Shown piece by piece: positions 18,250-26,433 of a DNA stretch of 64,000 nucleotides; position 1 is the stretch's first letter, and every line of letters begins with the position of its first letter. The position numbers were made by a program, and so were the translations under genes. Source of the stretch: Kutzneria sp. GTDB taxonomy: Bacteria > Actinomycetota > Actinomycetes > Mycobacteriales > Pseudonocardiaceae. The notes under the pieces were generated by a model. That model saw only the letters and a program-made list of their open reading frames with translations, did no database searches and was not told the origin of the DNA. Location of the stretch: positions 1 through 64,000 of the forward strand of contig JAFAZC010000002.1 of NCBI GenBank assembly GCA_019239965.1, read 5' to 3'.

Positions 18250-19905
18250 GTGGCTGATGACGGTCGCCTCATTGCCGGTCGCTATCGGTTGCTCACACGC
18301 ATCGGCAGCGGCGCCATGGGCGTGGTGTGGACCGCGCGGGACGAGCGTCTGCACCGCACGGTCGCTGTGAAGCAGCTGTTGCTGTCCAACACGGTGAGCG
18401 CGGCGGAGTCGCACGAAGCCAAGCAGCGCGCGATGCGGGAGGGACGGATCGCGGCGCGGCTGCAGCATCCGCACGCGATCGCCGTGTACGACGTAGCCGA
18501 AGAGGACGGCAACCCCTGGCTGATCATGGAGTACCTGCCGTCGAGAAGCCTCTCGGCCGTACTCGGCGAGCGGGGCACGCTGCCGCCTCGTGAGGTGGCC
18601 AGGATCGCCTCCCAGGCCGCGTCGGCGCTTGACGCCGCCCATGCTGCCGGCATCGTGCACCGAGACATCAAGCCGGGAAACATCCTGCTCGGCGACGATG
18701 GCGTGGTGAAGATCACAGACTTCGGCATCTCGCGGGCGACCGGAGACGTCACGGTGACCGCGACGGGCATGCTCGCCGGCACCCCGGCCTACCTCGCCCC
18801 CGAGGTTGCCAAAGGGCACGACCCCGGACCGCCGTCGGACGTGTTCTCCCTCGGTTCGACGATTTACGCCAGTGTCGAGGGCGAACCGCCGTTCGGGCTG
18901 AACGAGAACACGTTGGCGCTGCTGCACGCGGTGGCCGCCGGCCAGGTGAATCCCGCGCGGCACGCGGGGCCGCTACAGCCGCTGCTGATGAGGATGCTCG
19001 CGCCCGAACCGAGCGGACGTCCGACGATGAGCCAGTGCCGCCAGGCGCTCGCCGCGATCGCCAGCGGTCAGCCAATCCCGCCGGCACTACTCGGCGCCGC
19101 ACCGACACCTGTGCCGCCGACCAGGCGCGTTGGGCCGCCGGCCCCGGTCGGCCGTGCGGTCTCGCCGTCTGCGGCGACACCGGCCGCCTCGCCGCAGACC
19201 AGGTTGGATGTGAGGCCGTTCGACCATGAGGGCGACACGCGGCTGCGGTCCGATGTGGCGATGCGGCCGTCGGTGGCACGCCTGTCGGGACTCTCGCCCG
19301 CGGAGTCGGCAAGGCCGCAGAAGTCGAGCAAGAAGTCCATGGTGGTCGCCGGGCTCGCGATCGTGGCCGCCGCGGCGGTGGGCATCCTGCTGGCCAACGC
19401 GCTGACCTCACCGCCCAATGCGCAGAACGGGGCGCAGACGACCGGGCCAACCCAGCCGGCCAACCCTCCGGTGGCCTCCTCGGCGCCGTCCACGACGACC
19501 GCGACCAGGACGGCCAGCAGCACAACGAGCAGCACGACGACGTCCACCAGCGCGAGCACCACGAGCACAACGGCGTCCCAGGCCGACCTGGTGAACGCGA
19601 TAACGGGCTACTACGGGCTGCTGCCCGACAACACCGACGAGGCGTTTCAGCGGCTGTCGCCCGCCGGGCAGACGAGGGCTGGAGGAGCGGCCACCTACCG
19701 GCAGTTCTGGGCGGGCATCGCCCAGGTCTCGACCAGCCAGGTGCGTGCGACCGGCAGGAACCAGGTGACCGCCGTCGTCAGCTACGTGCGCAAGGATGGG
19801 ACGACCGCACGGGAGTCCGACACCTTCACCCTGGTGCAGTCCGGAAACCTGCTGTTGATCGATTCCTGGCAGCAGCAACAGCTCGGTGGGCAGGGACAGG
19901 AGTAG
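18250..19905 (+). CDS. Membrane Ser/Thr protein kinase (PknB type) with NTF2-like external domain
   Basis: 551 residues. Hanks-type kinase domain at residues ~10-270: glycine loop IGSGAMGVVW, VAVK lysine (Lys41), HRDIKPGN catalytic loop (Asp139), DFG (Asp157), and the AGTPAYLAPE activation segment, all intact. A Pro-rich juxtamembrane region is followed by one helix (SMVVAGLAIVAAAAVGILLA) and a long Thr/Ser stalk. An external ~90-residue domain (AITGYYGLLP to LLLIDSW) is NTF2-like rather than PASTA, so the stimulus is probably not muropeptide. GTG 18250 follows GAGGAGAGG with 8-base spacing; an upstream in-frame extension is unlikely. Stop lies 2 bases from the convergent LysR stop. Confidence 0.9.
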   Translation: MADDGRLIAGRYRLLTRIGSGAMGVVWTARDERLHRTVAVKQLLLSNTVSAAESHEAKQRAMREGRIAARLQHPHAIAVYDVAEEDGNPWLIMEYLPSRSLSAVLGERGTLPPREVARIASQAASALDAAHAAGIVHRDIKPGNILLGDDGVVKITDFGISRATGDVTVTATGMLAGTPAYLAPEVAKGHDPGPPSDVFSLGSTIYASVEGEPPFGLNENTLALLHAVAAGQVNPARHAGPLQPLLMRMLAPEPSGRPTMSQCRQALAAIASGQPIPPALLGAAPTPVPPTRRVGPPAPVGRAVSPSAATPAASPQTRLDVRPFDHEGDTRLRSDVAMRPSVARLSGLSPAESARPQKSSKKSMVVAGLAIVAAAAVGILLANALTSPPNAQNGAQTTGPTQPANPPVASSAPSTTTATRTASSTTSSTTTSTSASTTSTTASQADLVNAITGYYGLLPDNTDEAFQRLSPAGQTRAGGAATYRQFWAGIAQVSTSQVRATGRNQVTAVVSYVRKDGTTARESDTFTLVQSGNLLLIDSWQQQQLGGQGQE

Positions 19906-19907
19906 GC

Positions 19908-20831
19908 CTAGCCGGCCCACTCGGAATCCCGGTCCGCGGCCGCCAACCGAAGGGCGCGCAGCAGACTGGCGATGGTCGGCTGGTCGGTGCCGCAGTCCGG
20001 AACGGCGGCATAGATCTGCCGCACGGGTCGTGGGCGGCGAACCGGCCGCACCTCGGCGCCCGGCGCGATGGTGCCGAGCCCGAGCCGGGGAATGATGCTG
20101 ATCCCCAGGCCAGCGACGACGAAACCCTGGGCGGTCTGGTAATCGTCACACTCCACCGCCGCGTTCGGGCAGAATCCGGCGGCCGCGCAGGCGTCGAGAA
20201 GCACCTGGCGGCAGGCCCCGCCTGGCACCATCTCGTTGTCGATCCAGGGCTCCCCGGCGAGGTCGGCGAGGTCCAGTACTGATTTGTCGGTCAGCCGGTG
20301 GCCCTGTGGCAACACCGCGAGATACGGGTCCTCGAGCAGGTGCACGAGTTGGACGCCGGGCAGGCTCGCCGGCTTCTCGCCGACGACGACCACGATGGCG
20401 ACGTCCACCCTGCCCTCTCGCACGTCGGCGACCGAGGGGTTCGGTTCGACCATGGCCAGGTCGAGTTTGACCGTGGGGTGCTCCCGGCTGAACCGGGCGA
20501 CGGCCGGCGGCACGAGTGAGGCCCCAGCCGTGGCGAAGTAGCGCACCCGCAGCCGACCGGTACGACCGGTCCTCAGGTCGGTCAGTGCCGCCTCGGCCTC
20601 GCCGAGTTTTTCCGCGATCGCACCGGCATACTCGGTGAGCAACCTGCCGGCGAGCGTGGGCCGCACACCCCTACCGGCCTTCTCCAGCAGCCGAAGGCCG
20701 GCTTCCCGTTCCAGCGTGGAGATCTGCTGACTGATCGCTGAGGGCGTGTAGCCGAGATTGGTCGCCGCCGCGGTGATGGACCCGCCGGTCACCACTGCCC
20801 GCAGCACCTGCATCCTCCGCACGTCGAGCAT
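19908..20831 (-). CDS. LysR-family transcriptional regulator
   Basis: 307 residues. N-terminal winged helix-turn-helix (MQVLRAVVTGGSITAAATNLGYTPSAISQQISTLE region, ~6-60), then a periplasmic-binding-protein-like effector domain with two lobes (LRVRYFATAGASLVPPAVARF; VVVGEKPASLPG; GLGISIIPRLGLG). It is divergent from the EamA transporter, with an 81-base shared promoter holding a TAGAA-T-TTCTA palindrome, the usual arrangement for a LysR protein regulating both itself and its neighbour. The ligand cannot be inferred. Confidence 0.92.
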   Translation of the reverse strand: MLDVRRMQVLRAVVTGGSITAAATNLGYTPSAISQQISTLEREAGLRLLEKAGRGVRPTLAGRLLTEYAGAIAEKLGEAEAALTDLRTGRTGRLRVRYFATAGASLVPPAVARFSREHPTVKLDLAMVEPNPSVADVREGRVDVAIVVVVGEKPASLPGVQLVHLLEDPYLAVLPQGHRLTDKSVLDLADLAGEPWIDNEMVPGGACRQVLLDACAAAGFCPNAAVECDDYQTAQGFVVAGLGISIIPRLGLGTIAPGAEVRPVRRPRPVRQIYAAVPDCGTDQPTIASLLRALRLAAADRDSEWAG

Positions 20832-20843
20832 GGCACCATCTTA

Positions 20844-20854
20844 TAGAATTTCTA
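20844..20854. promoter_or_regulatory. Candidate LysR operator between lysR and eamA
   Basis: TAGAATTTCTA is a perfect inverted repeat around a single central base, set in AT-rich DNA 13 bases above the lysR start. The T-N9-A form fits LysR recognition boxes. It would allow coordinate control of the two divergent genes. Confidence 0.55.
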
Positions 20855-20912
20855 AATTGCCCTGAAGCAATTTTCACTTGAGCTGACGAATAACGGGGCG
20901 CATCGTGGGCCC

Positions 20913-21869
20913 ATGGCTTCCTTGCTCCGGCTGGTCGCCCTCGCCCTCATCTGGGGTTCCAGCTTCCTGTGGATCAAACTCGGTCTCGACGCGATGGCGC
21001 CGTCCCAGATGGTGTTCGCGAGGCTCGCCCTTGCCTCGGTCGTGCTGCTGACCCTCAGCCTCCTCCGCCGCGGCCCACTGCCCCGCGATCGTCGGGTATG
21101 GGCCCACCTGGCGCTCTACGTGCTCATCGCCAACGTACTGCCGTTCACCCTGTTCGCGGTCGGGGAGCAGACCGTGGACTCCGGGCTCAGCGGAGTGATC
21201 AACTCGACGACACCGCTGTGGGCGGTGCCGGTCTCCCTGCTCTTCGGCAGGGAACGACGGCTCAGCCTGGTCAACTTCGGCGGGGTCGCGCTCGGGTTCC
21301 TCGGCGTATTAGTGATCTTCGCGCCGTGGCGGATCACGGACATCGACCTCGGCGGTGCGCTGGCCTGCCTTGTCGCCGCGGCCAGTTACGGTGTCGCCAT
21401 CGTCTACGCGGGTCGGTTCCTGTCCAATCGCGGCGTGCCCCCGTTGTCGCTCGCGACCGCGCAGATGGTGACCGCGACCGCGGTGAGTGCGCTGCTGCTG
21501 CCCTTCGCCGGCACGGAACCGGTCCGGTTCGTCCCGGTCGGCCTGCTCGCGGTGGCCGTGCTCGGTGTGTTCGGCACCGGGATCGCGTTCGTCCTGCAGC
21601 ACGCGCAGATCGCCCGTGAGGGGGCGACGGCGGCGACGATGGTCGGCTACCTACTGCCTGTGGTCTCCGTGCTGCTCGGCGCGGTCTTCCTCGGGGAAAC
21701 ACTGAACGTCCGGGTCATCATCGGAATGGCCGTCGTGCTGGTCGGCGTCGGGATGACCCGGTGGCGGCGCGAGGCTGTCACCGCGGCGGTTCGGCCCGAA
21801 CCCGAGCGAGCCGAGCACGCCACCATCGCACCCGTTCCGGATCGGTCTGCTCATATGACCCGCCCTTGA
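20913..21869 (+). CDS. EamA/DMT-family permease
   Basis: 318-residue inner-membrane transporter with ten helices in two EamA repeats: first begins LRLVALALIWGSSFLWIKLGL, second begins LGGALACLVAAASYGVAIVYAGR, and each ends with a PLWAV or PVVSVLLGAVFLGE type segment. These drug/metabolite transporters export or import small metabolites by proton or substrate exchange; the substrate here is unknown. A ~40-residue hydrophilic C-terminus overlaps the menC coding region on the opposite strand by 92 bases. Probably controlled by the divergent LysR regulator. Confidence 0.9.
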   Translation: MASLLRLVALALIWGSSFLWIKLGLDAMAPSQMVFARLALASVVLLTLSLLRRGPLPRDRRVWAHLALYVLIANVLPFTLFAVGEQTVDSGLSGVINSTTPLWAVPVSLLFGRERRLSLVNFGGVALGFLGVLVIFAPWRITDIDLGGALACLVAAASYGVAIVYAGRFLSNRGVPPLSLATAQMVTATAVSALLLPFAGTEPVRFVPVGLLAVAVLGVFGTGIAFVLQHAQIAREGATAATMVGYLLPVVSVLLGAVFLGETLNVRVIIGMAVVLVGVGMTRWRREAVTAAVRPEPERAEHATIAPVPDRSAHMTRP

Positions 21870-22761
21870 CCGGATCGGGTGCGGCCGGTGACCGGAGAAC
21901 GGGCAGGTAGCCGTCGACGGGACGCAGCGAGTCGGCGTCGGCGACGACGTCGCCGGTCAACAGGTCGACCGTGCCGAGCCCGCAGGCGAAGCCCAGCTCC
22001 GGAAGAGCACCGGCGAGGGCGAGCTGGGCGGCCAGGCCGATGCTCGTCTCGACCGCGGAGGACACCACACAGGGCAGACCGGCCGCCTCGGCGACAAGCA
22101 ACGCTCGGCGCACCCCCCCGAGCGGAGTGCACTTGATCACCGCGATGTCCGCAGCCCCGGCGACCGCGACCCGCAGCGGGTCCTCCGCACGCCGGATCGA
22201 CTCGTCGGCCGCGATCCGAACGTCCACCTGGCGGCGGACGGCCGCTAGCTCCTCAATGTCGCCGCACGGCTGCTCGACGTACTCCAGGCCGGCCGCGGCC
22301 CTGTCGAGCCGGCGGATGTTACGCACGGCGGTCTCCACGTCCCATCCGCCGTTGGCGTCGATTCGAATCGACCCGCCGGGGCCGAGTGCGTCCCGCACTG
22401 CCTCGACTCTGGCCATGTCCTCAGCGAGCGACTCGGGGTGGTCGGCCACCTTGACCTTGGCGGTACGACAGCCCGAGCGTGCGGCGACCTCATGTGCCCG
22501 TTCGGGCCCGACCGCGGCCACGATGCAGTTGACCGGAACGCGGTCCCGCACCGGCACCGGCCATCCCACCGTGCACTGCTCGACCGCGGTCGCCAGCCAT
22601 GCGGCGGACTCCCGGTCGCTGTAGTCAATGAAGGGGCAGAACTCGCCCCACCCCGCGGGACCCTCGATGAGCATTCCTTCCCGCACGGTGATCCCGCGGA
22701 ATCTCGTCGTCATCGGGATGGCGAAGACACGGGCCGAACCGAAGTCGATCGCATCGCTCAT
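21778..22761 (-). CDS. menC: o-Succinylbenzoate synthase
   Basis: Enolase-superfamily dehydratase making o-succinylbenzoate for menaquinone. Catalytic elements are all present: TAKVKVA (Lys pair), RIDANGGW (Asp), EYVEQPC (Glu), IAADES (Asp) and the acid/base lysine in IAVIKCTPLGG. 327 residues, as in the actinobacterial MenC group. The last 30 codons overlap, tail to tail, the EamA gene. The neighbouring genes are not menaquinone genes, as is common for actinobacterial menC. An N-acylamino-acid racemase side activity is possible in this family. Confidence 0.9.
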   Translation of the reverse strand: MSDAIDFGSARVFAIPMTTRFRGITVREGMLIEGPAGWGEFCPFIDYSDRESAAWLATAVEQCTVGWPVPVRDRVPVNCIVAAVGPERAHEVAARSGCRTAKVKVADHPESLAEDMARVEAVRDALGPGGSIRIDANGGWDVETAVRNIRRLDRAAAGLEYVEQPCGDIEELAAVRRQVDVRIAADESIRRAEDPLRVAVAGAADIAVIKCTPLGGVRRALLVAEAAGLPCVVSSAVETSIGLAAQLALAGALPELGFACGLGTVDLLTGDVVADADSLRPVDGYLPVLRSPAAPDPVKGGSYEQTDPERVRWWRARLARVRAEPPR

Positions 22762-22795
22762 CGAGCTGTTCCATCCTTGCCGGCTGGGGACACGG

Positions 22796-23500
22796 TCAGA
22801 CGAGACGGCGGTCGGTGGCCCAGCGCGACAGCTCGTACCTGTTGGACAGCTGGGTCTTGCGCAGCACGCTGGACACGTGGGTCTCGACGGTCTTCACCGA
22901 GATGAACAGCTCGGAGGCGATCTCCTTGTAGGCGTATCCCCTGGCGAGCAACCGCAGGACGTCCCGTTCACGGGGAGTGAGCAGATCGAGCTCGGGATCG
23001 CTGACGGGGGTGGCGCCCTTCCTGTCGGAGAAGGCGTCCAGCACGAACCCGGCCAGTCTCGGCGAGAACACCGGATCGCCGTCCGCGACCCGCAGCACGG
23101 CACCGGCCAGCTCCTGACCGGAGATCGTCTTGGTCACGTAACCGCGCGCACCCGCCCTGATGACGGCGATCACGTCCTCGGCGGCGTCGGAGACCGACAG
23201 CGCGAGGAACACGACTTCGGGATGGGCCCGGCGGACTCTGCGCAGCAGCTCCGCGCCGCCCCCGTCGGGCATGTGCACGTCGAGCAGCACGACGTCGGGC
23301 TGGTGCCGGGCGATGCCGGCCACCGCCTCGCCGATCGAGCCGGCCTCGCCGACCACCACGATCTGCGCGGTCGAGCCGGCGGTGGTCGAGTCCAGCTCGG
23401 CCCGGACACCGGTGCGGAACAGTGCGTGGTCGTCGACGAGGAACACCCGGACGGGCCGGCGCGGGGTACCGCCGGTGTCGTCGTTGTCGGCACTGGTCAC
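22796..23500 (-). CDS. NarL/LuxR-family response regulator
   Basis: 234 residues. The receiver domain keeps the acidic pair (LVDDH), phospho-acceptor Asp74 (VLLDVHMPDGGG) and the conserved Lys (YVTKTISG). The C-terminal LuxR helix-turn-helix is complete (LTPRERDVLRLLARGYAYKEIA, then TVETHVSSVLRKTQ). The GTG start overlaps the stop of the sensor kinase in a GTGA, so the two are co-translated as a two-component pair. It resembles LiaR/VraR-type regulators that answer envelope stress, which fits the PspC-containing kinase. Confidence 0.93.
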   Translation of the reverse strand: MTSADNDDTGGTPRRPVRVFLVDDHALFRTGVRAELDSTTAGSTAQIVVVGEAGSIGEAVAGIARHQPDVVLLDVHMPDGGGAELLRRVRRAHPEVVFLALSVSDAAEDVIAVIRAGARGYVTKTISGQELAGAVLRVADGDPVFSPRLAGFVLDAFSDRKGATPVSDPELDLLTPRERDVLRLLARGYAYKEIASELFISVKTVETHVSSVLRKTQLSNRYELSRWATDRRLV

Positions 23501-24864
23501 GACGTCTCTCCTCGCTGCGCGGGGGCATCGGCATCCTGCTGGGGACGATGTGCGACTCGCGGCATCTCCAGTTGTACCTCGGTGCCCTCGCCAGGCGCCG
23601 TGCGCAGCCGGACCCGTCCCCCGTTGCGTCGCATTCTGCCGTTGATCGAGTCGGCGAGTCCGTGCCGGTCCTCCGGGACGGCGTCCGCGTCGAAGCCGCT
23701 GCCCCGGTCCCGGACGAACACCGTGACGGCGGTCTCCTCGACCTCGGCGTAGACGCTGACCTGCTCGACCCCGGAGTGTTTCGCGGAGTTGACGATCGCC
23801 TCCCGCGCGGCCTGCACCAGCGCGGTCAGCCGCTCATCCGTCGCACAGTCGCCGACGACGACGTGCTGAACCGCCACGGCGAAGGCGTCCTCGACGTCGC
23901 CGCAGGCCACCGCGATCGCCTCCGACAGCATGGTGTTCGCCGCGTGGCCGGTGGGCCGTCCGCCTCTGCGGTAGCCGGTGGGCCCGTACAGCCAGGTTCG
24001 CAGCTGCCGCTCCTGCCCGCGGGCCAGCCGGACGACCTCACGTCCGTCCTCGGCGTGCTTCTGGATCAGCGCGAGCGTCTGCAGCACCGAGTCGTGCAGG
24101 TGTGCGGCGATCTCCTCGCGCTCCCTCGTCCGAACGGTGGCCCTGCGCTGTTCGTCCAGTTCCCTGACCAGACGCAGCCACCACGGCACGGTCAGGACCA
24201 CGACGCCGACCAGGGTGGCGAGCACCGCGATCAACACCGTGGGTACGTGGTCGAGAGTGGGGCTCTGGTAGATCAGCAATGCCGCACCGCCGCAGGTCAG
24301 CACCAGGCCGGCAACCAGCCGCATGGTTACGCCCCGGCCGCCGCCGACCACTTCGGTCACCCCGGAGCGGGCCCCGTCGCGCCACCGCCGTCGCTGTGCC
24401 TCGTCAGCCTCTCGCCACACCAGCGCCACACCGCCGAGTCCAACGGCCAATGGCACCATGAACCAGCTCGCCGACTGCCCGCTCAGCGCGACGAACGCGG
24501 CGAAGAGTCCGAAGGCCAGCGCCACAAGGCCGAGGGACTGCTGGCGCTGTTTGGGATTCTCGTCGGTCCCCGACCGCTCGTCGCCGCTATCCAGTTCGGT
24601 GAACATCCACAGCAACCCGTACACCAGCAGTCCCGCACCGCCGAGTCCGGCGAGCACCGTGAAGGCGATTCTCACCCACAGGACGTCGACGTCGAGATGC
24701 TCGGACAACGCGCCGGCGACACCCGCGACAACCCGTCGGCGCCTGGTACGACGCAGCGGCCGAACGGGGACACGGTCTCGTTCACCGGCCGGCGCATCGT
24801 TGCTGTCCTCGACGGTCTCAGCGCTCACCTGAGGAATCGTCACACGCGGACGCGTGCCGGTCAT
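23497..24864 (-). CDS. PspC-domain sensor histidine kinase (HisKA_3)
   Basis: 455 residues. It opens with a PspC domain (RRRRVVAGVAGALSEHLDVD followed by a hydrophobic WVRIAFTVLAGLGGAGLLVYGL), then about three more pairs of membrane helices, then the dimerisation and phosphorylation motif REREEIAAHLHDSVLQTLAL (His257) and a HATPase_c domain (REAIVNSAKHSGV N-box, FVRDRGSGFD). The phage-shock PspC fold suggests that it senses membrane stress directly inside the bilayer. Coupled to the response regulator by a GTGA overlap and divergent from another PspC gene at 24948. Confidence 0.92.
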   Translation of the reverse strand: MTGTRPRVTIPQVSAETVEDSNDAPAGERDRVPVRPLRRTRRRRVVAGVAGALSEHLDVDVLWVRIAFTVLAGLGGAGLLVYGLLWMFTELDSGDERSGTDENPKQRQQSLGLVALAFGLFAAFVALSGQSASWFMVPLAVGLGGVALVWREADEAQRRRWRDGARSGVTEVVGGGRGVTMRLVAGLVLTCGGAALLIYQSPTLDHVPTVLIAVLATLVGVVVLTVPWWLRLVRELDEQRRATVRTREREEIAAHLHDSVLQTLALIQKHAEDGREVVRLARGQERQLRTWLYGPTGYRRGGRPTGHAANTMLSEAIAVACGDVEDAFAVAVQHVVVGDCATDERLTALVQAAREAIVNSAKHSGVEQVSVYAEVEETAVTVFVRDRGSGFDADAVPEDRHGLADSINGRMRRNGGRVRLRTAPGEGTEVQLEMPRVAHRPQQDADAPAQRGETS

Positions 24865-24947
24865 CAGGGAGCCACCCGATCCCGGGGTGGTGCCGGTCAG
24901 GGTCGCGGTCAGGGGCGTCCCGGATGTGCCGCGGCATCAGCGGAGGC

Positions 24948-26168
24948 ATGCTCGTCGACGTGAACACGACAAAGGGTCAATCGATCAACGTCGAGGCGTT
25001 GCTCAAGGACTTCTGGCTCACCCGTCCGAGACGCCCGCGCCAGGGCCGGATGGTTGCCGGCGTCGCGGCCGGAATCGCCGACCGGTACGCCATAGATCCC
25101 GTGATCGTACGGGTGCTGCTGGTCGTAACGGCCATTTATGGCGGGGCGGGGATGTTGTTCTACCTCGCCGGTTGGCTGCTGCTCGCCGAGGAGAACGACG
25201 AGGTGTCGGCGGGTGAGTCGGTCCTCGGCAGGGGACACAGTTCGATGAGCCAGGGATTCAGGCTGCTGCTGGGCCTGTTGTGCATACCCGCCTTCACCCT
25301 GTTGTTCAGCGGGCCGTTCGGACCGTTCGCCGGTTTCCTCGGACTGGTCGCCCTGCTGGGCGGGCTCGTCCTGCTGCACCAACACAGGGCCGCGCTGGGT
25401 GTGCCCGGTACTCCACACACGCCGAGTACGGCGCTTCCCGTCGTCCGGGGACCGGAGATGGCCACTCCGGCGACCGAGGTGGTGCCGTATTCGTCGACAC
25501 CGCCGGAGCCGCCGGTAACACCGGTGGACCCGGTTTTCCAGCCCACCGAGGTCATGGCGGCCAGGCGCACCCGCAAGTCGCACGTCGGCGGAATCACGAT
25601 GGGCGTCGCCTTCCTGGTCACGGCCGTGCTGGCGATCGTGTCGCGCTACTCACCATGGCTGACCGTCGGGCACATCGTGGGCATCGTGGCCGGGATCCTC
25701 GGTGCGGGCCTCGTCGTCGGCGCCTTCCTGAGGGGTGGCCGTGGACTGATCGTGCCGACCGCGCTGGTGGCGCTGGCGGCCGTCGCACTGACCGGGTGGC
25801 CGTATCGCGACTTGGGCGGGATACGCCACGTCCGCGAGACGCCAGTAGCCCAACTCGCGTCGTCGTACCACAACACGCTTGGGACTCTGGTCCTCGATAT
25901 GACCGGCATGAAGCTGGACAGGGACCATCCCGTGTCCACCGCGGTCAGCGTGGGAGTCGGCGACGTCAAGGTCATCGTGCCGGCCGGCGCTACCGTGAAC
26001 GCGACCTGCGAAGCCGGATTGGGCACCGCGAAATGCCTCGACCAACGCCTGAGCGGCGTCGGGGCGCACAGCCGGGCCAGCGCCGCGGGGCCCGCCGACA
26101 AGAACGCGGGCACGATCAACCTGACCGTCCACGTCGGGGTAGGAGACCTGGAGGTGACCAGTGAGTGA
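24948..26168 (+). CDS. PspC and LiaF-like (toastrack) envelope-stress membrane protein
   Basis: 406 residues. Residues ~20-75 form a second PspC domain (QGRMVAGVAAGIADRYAIDP, then a helix GGAGMLFYLAGWLLL). Several membrane helices follow, and the last ~100 residues form a cell-wall-active-antibiotic-response (LiaF/DUF2154-like) beta domain with SVGVGDVKVIVPAGATVNA and VHVGVGDLEVTSE. In Firmicutes LiaF restrains the LiaS kinase; here the kinase is divergently encoded 83 bases away, so an analogous restraint is a reasonable inference. The start is ATG 24948 with GGAGG immediately ahead. It overlaps the next gene by 8 bases. Confidence 0.85.
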   Translation: MLVDVNTTKGQSINVEALLKDFWLTRPRRPRQGRMVAGVAAGIADRYAIDPVIVRVLLVVTAIYGGAGMLFYLAGWLLLAEENDEVSAGESVLGRGHSSMSQGFRLLLGLLCIPAFTLLFSGPFGPFAGFLGLVALLGGLVLLHQHRAALGVPGTPHTPSTALPVVRGPEMATPATEVVPYSSTPPEPPVTPVDPVFQPTEVMAARRTRKSHVGGITMGVAFLVTAVLAIVSRYSPWLTVGHIVGIVAGILGAGLVVGAFLRGGRGLIVPTALVALAAVALTGWPYRDLGGIRHVRETPVAQLASSYHNTLGTLVLDMTGMKLDRDHPVSTAVSVGVGDVKVIVPAGATVNATCEAGLGTAKCLDQRLSGVGAHSRASAAGPADKNAGTINLTVHVGVGDLEVTSE

Positions 26169-26370
26169 GCGACTGGAACGTCGGGGCGCACCAAGGATAT
26201 TCAGCCTGCTGATCGGGATCGTCGGGCTCGTTGCGGCGGCGTACGCGCTCACCGACGGTGCGATCGACGACCTTCCCTTCGGCGCCGCTGGAGTGCTCGC
26301 CGCGGCCGCGTTGTTGGTTGGCGCGCTGATCCTCGCCTGGACCGTGCTGCCACGCAGACGCAAGGACTAG
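26161..26370 (+). CDS. Small two-helix membrane protein
   Basis: 69 residues with two membrane helices (FSLLIGIVGLVAAAYAL and GAAGVLAAAALLVGALILAW) and basic ends. GTG 26161 lies inside the end of the PspC/LiaF-like gene, 8-base overlap, so it is translationally coupled and probably part of the same envelope-stress unit. Family not recognised. Confidence 0.75.
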   Translation: MSERLERRGAPRIFSLLIGIVGLVAAAYALTDGAIDDLPFGAAGVLAAAALLVGALILAWTVLPRRRKD

Positions 26371-26385
26371 ACGCGGAGACATCAT

Positions 26386-26415
26386 GGCCGCCACCGGTTC
26401 GAACCGGTGGCGGCC
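26386..26415. terminator. Bidirectional terminator hairpin
   Basis: A perfect 30-base palindrome: GGCCGCCACCGG, central TTCGAA, CCGGTGGCGGCC. It sits 15 bases after the plus-strand small membrane gene and 18 bases after the stop of the minus-strand secreted-protein gene, so it can end both convergent transcripts. There is no T-run, as is common in high-GC actinobacteria. Confidence 0.85.
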
Positions 26416-26433
26416 AAGGCGTTGCCAGGATGA

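Noticed and set aside
26390-26411. CCGGTTCGAACCGG looks like a tRNA T-arm (GGTTCGAACC).
   Set aside because: It is the centre of a perfect 30-base palindrome with no acceptor, D or anticodon arms around it; it fits a terminator between convergent genes.
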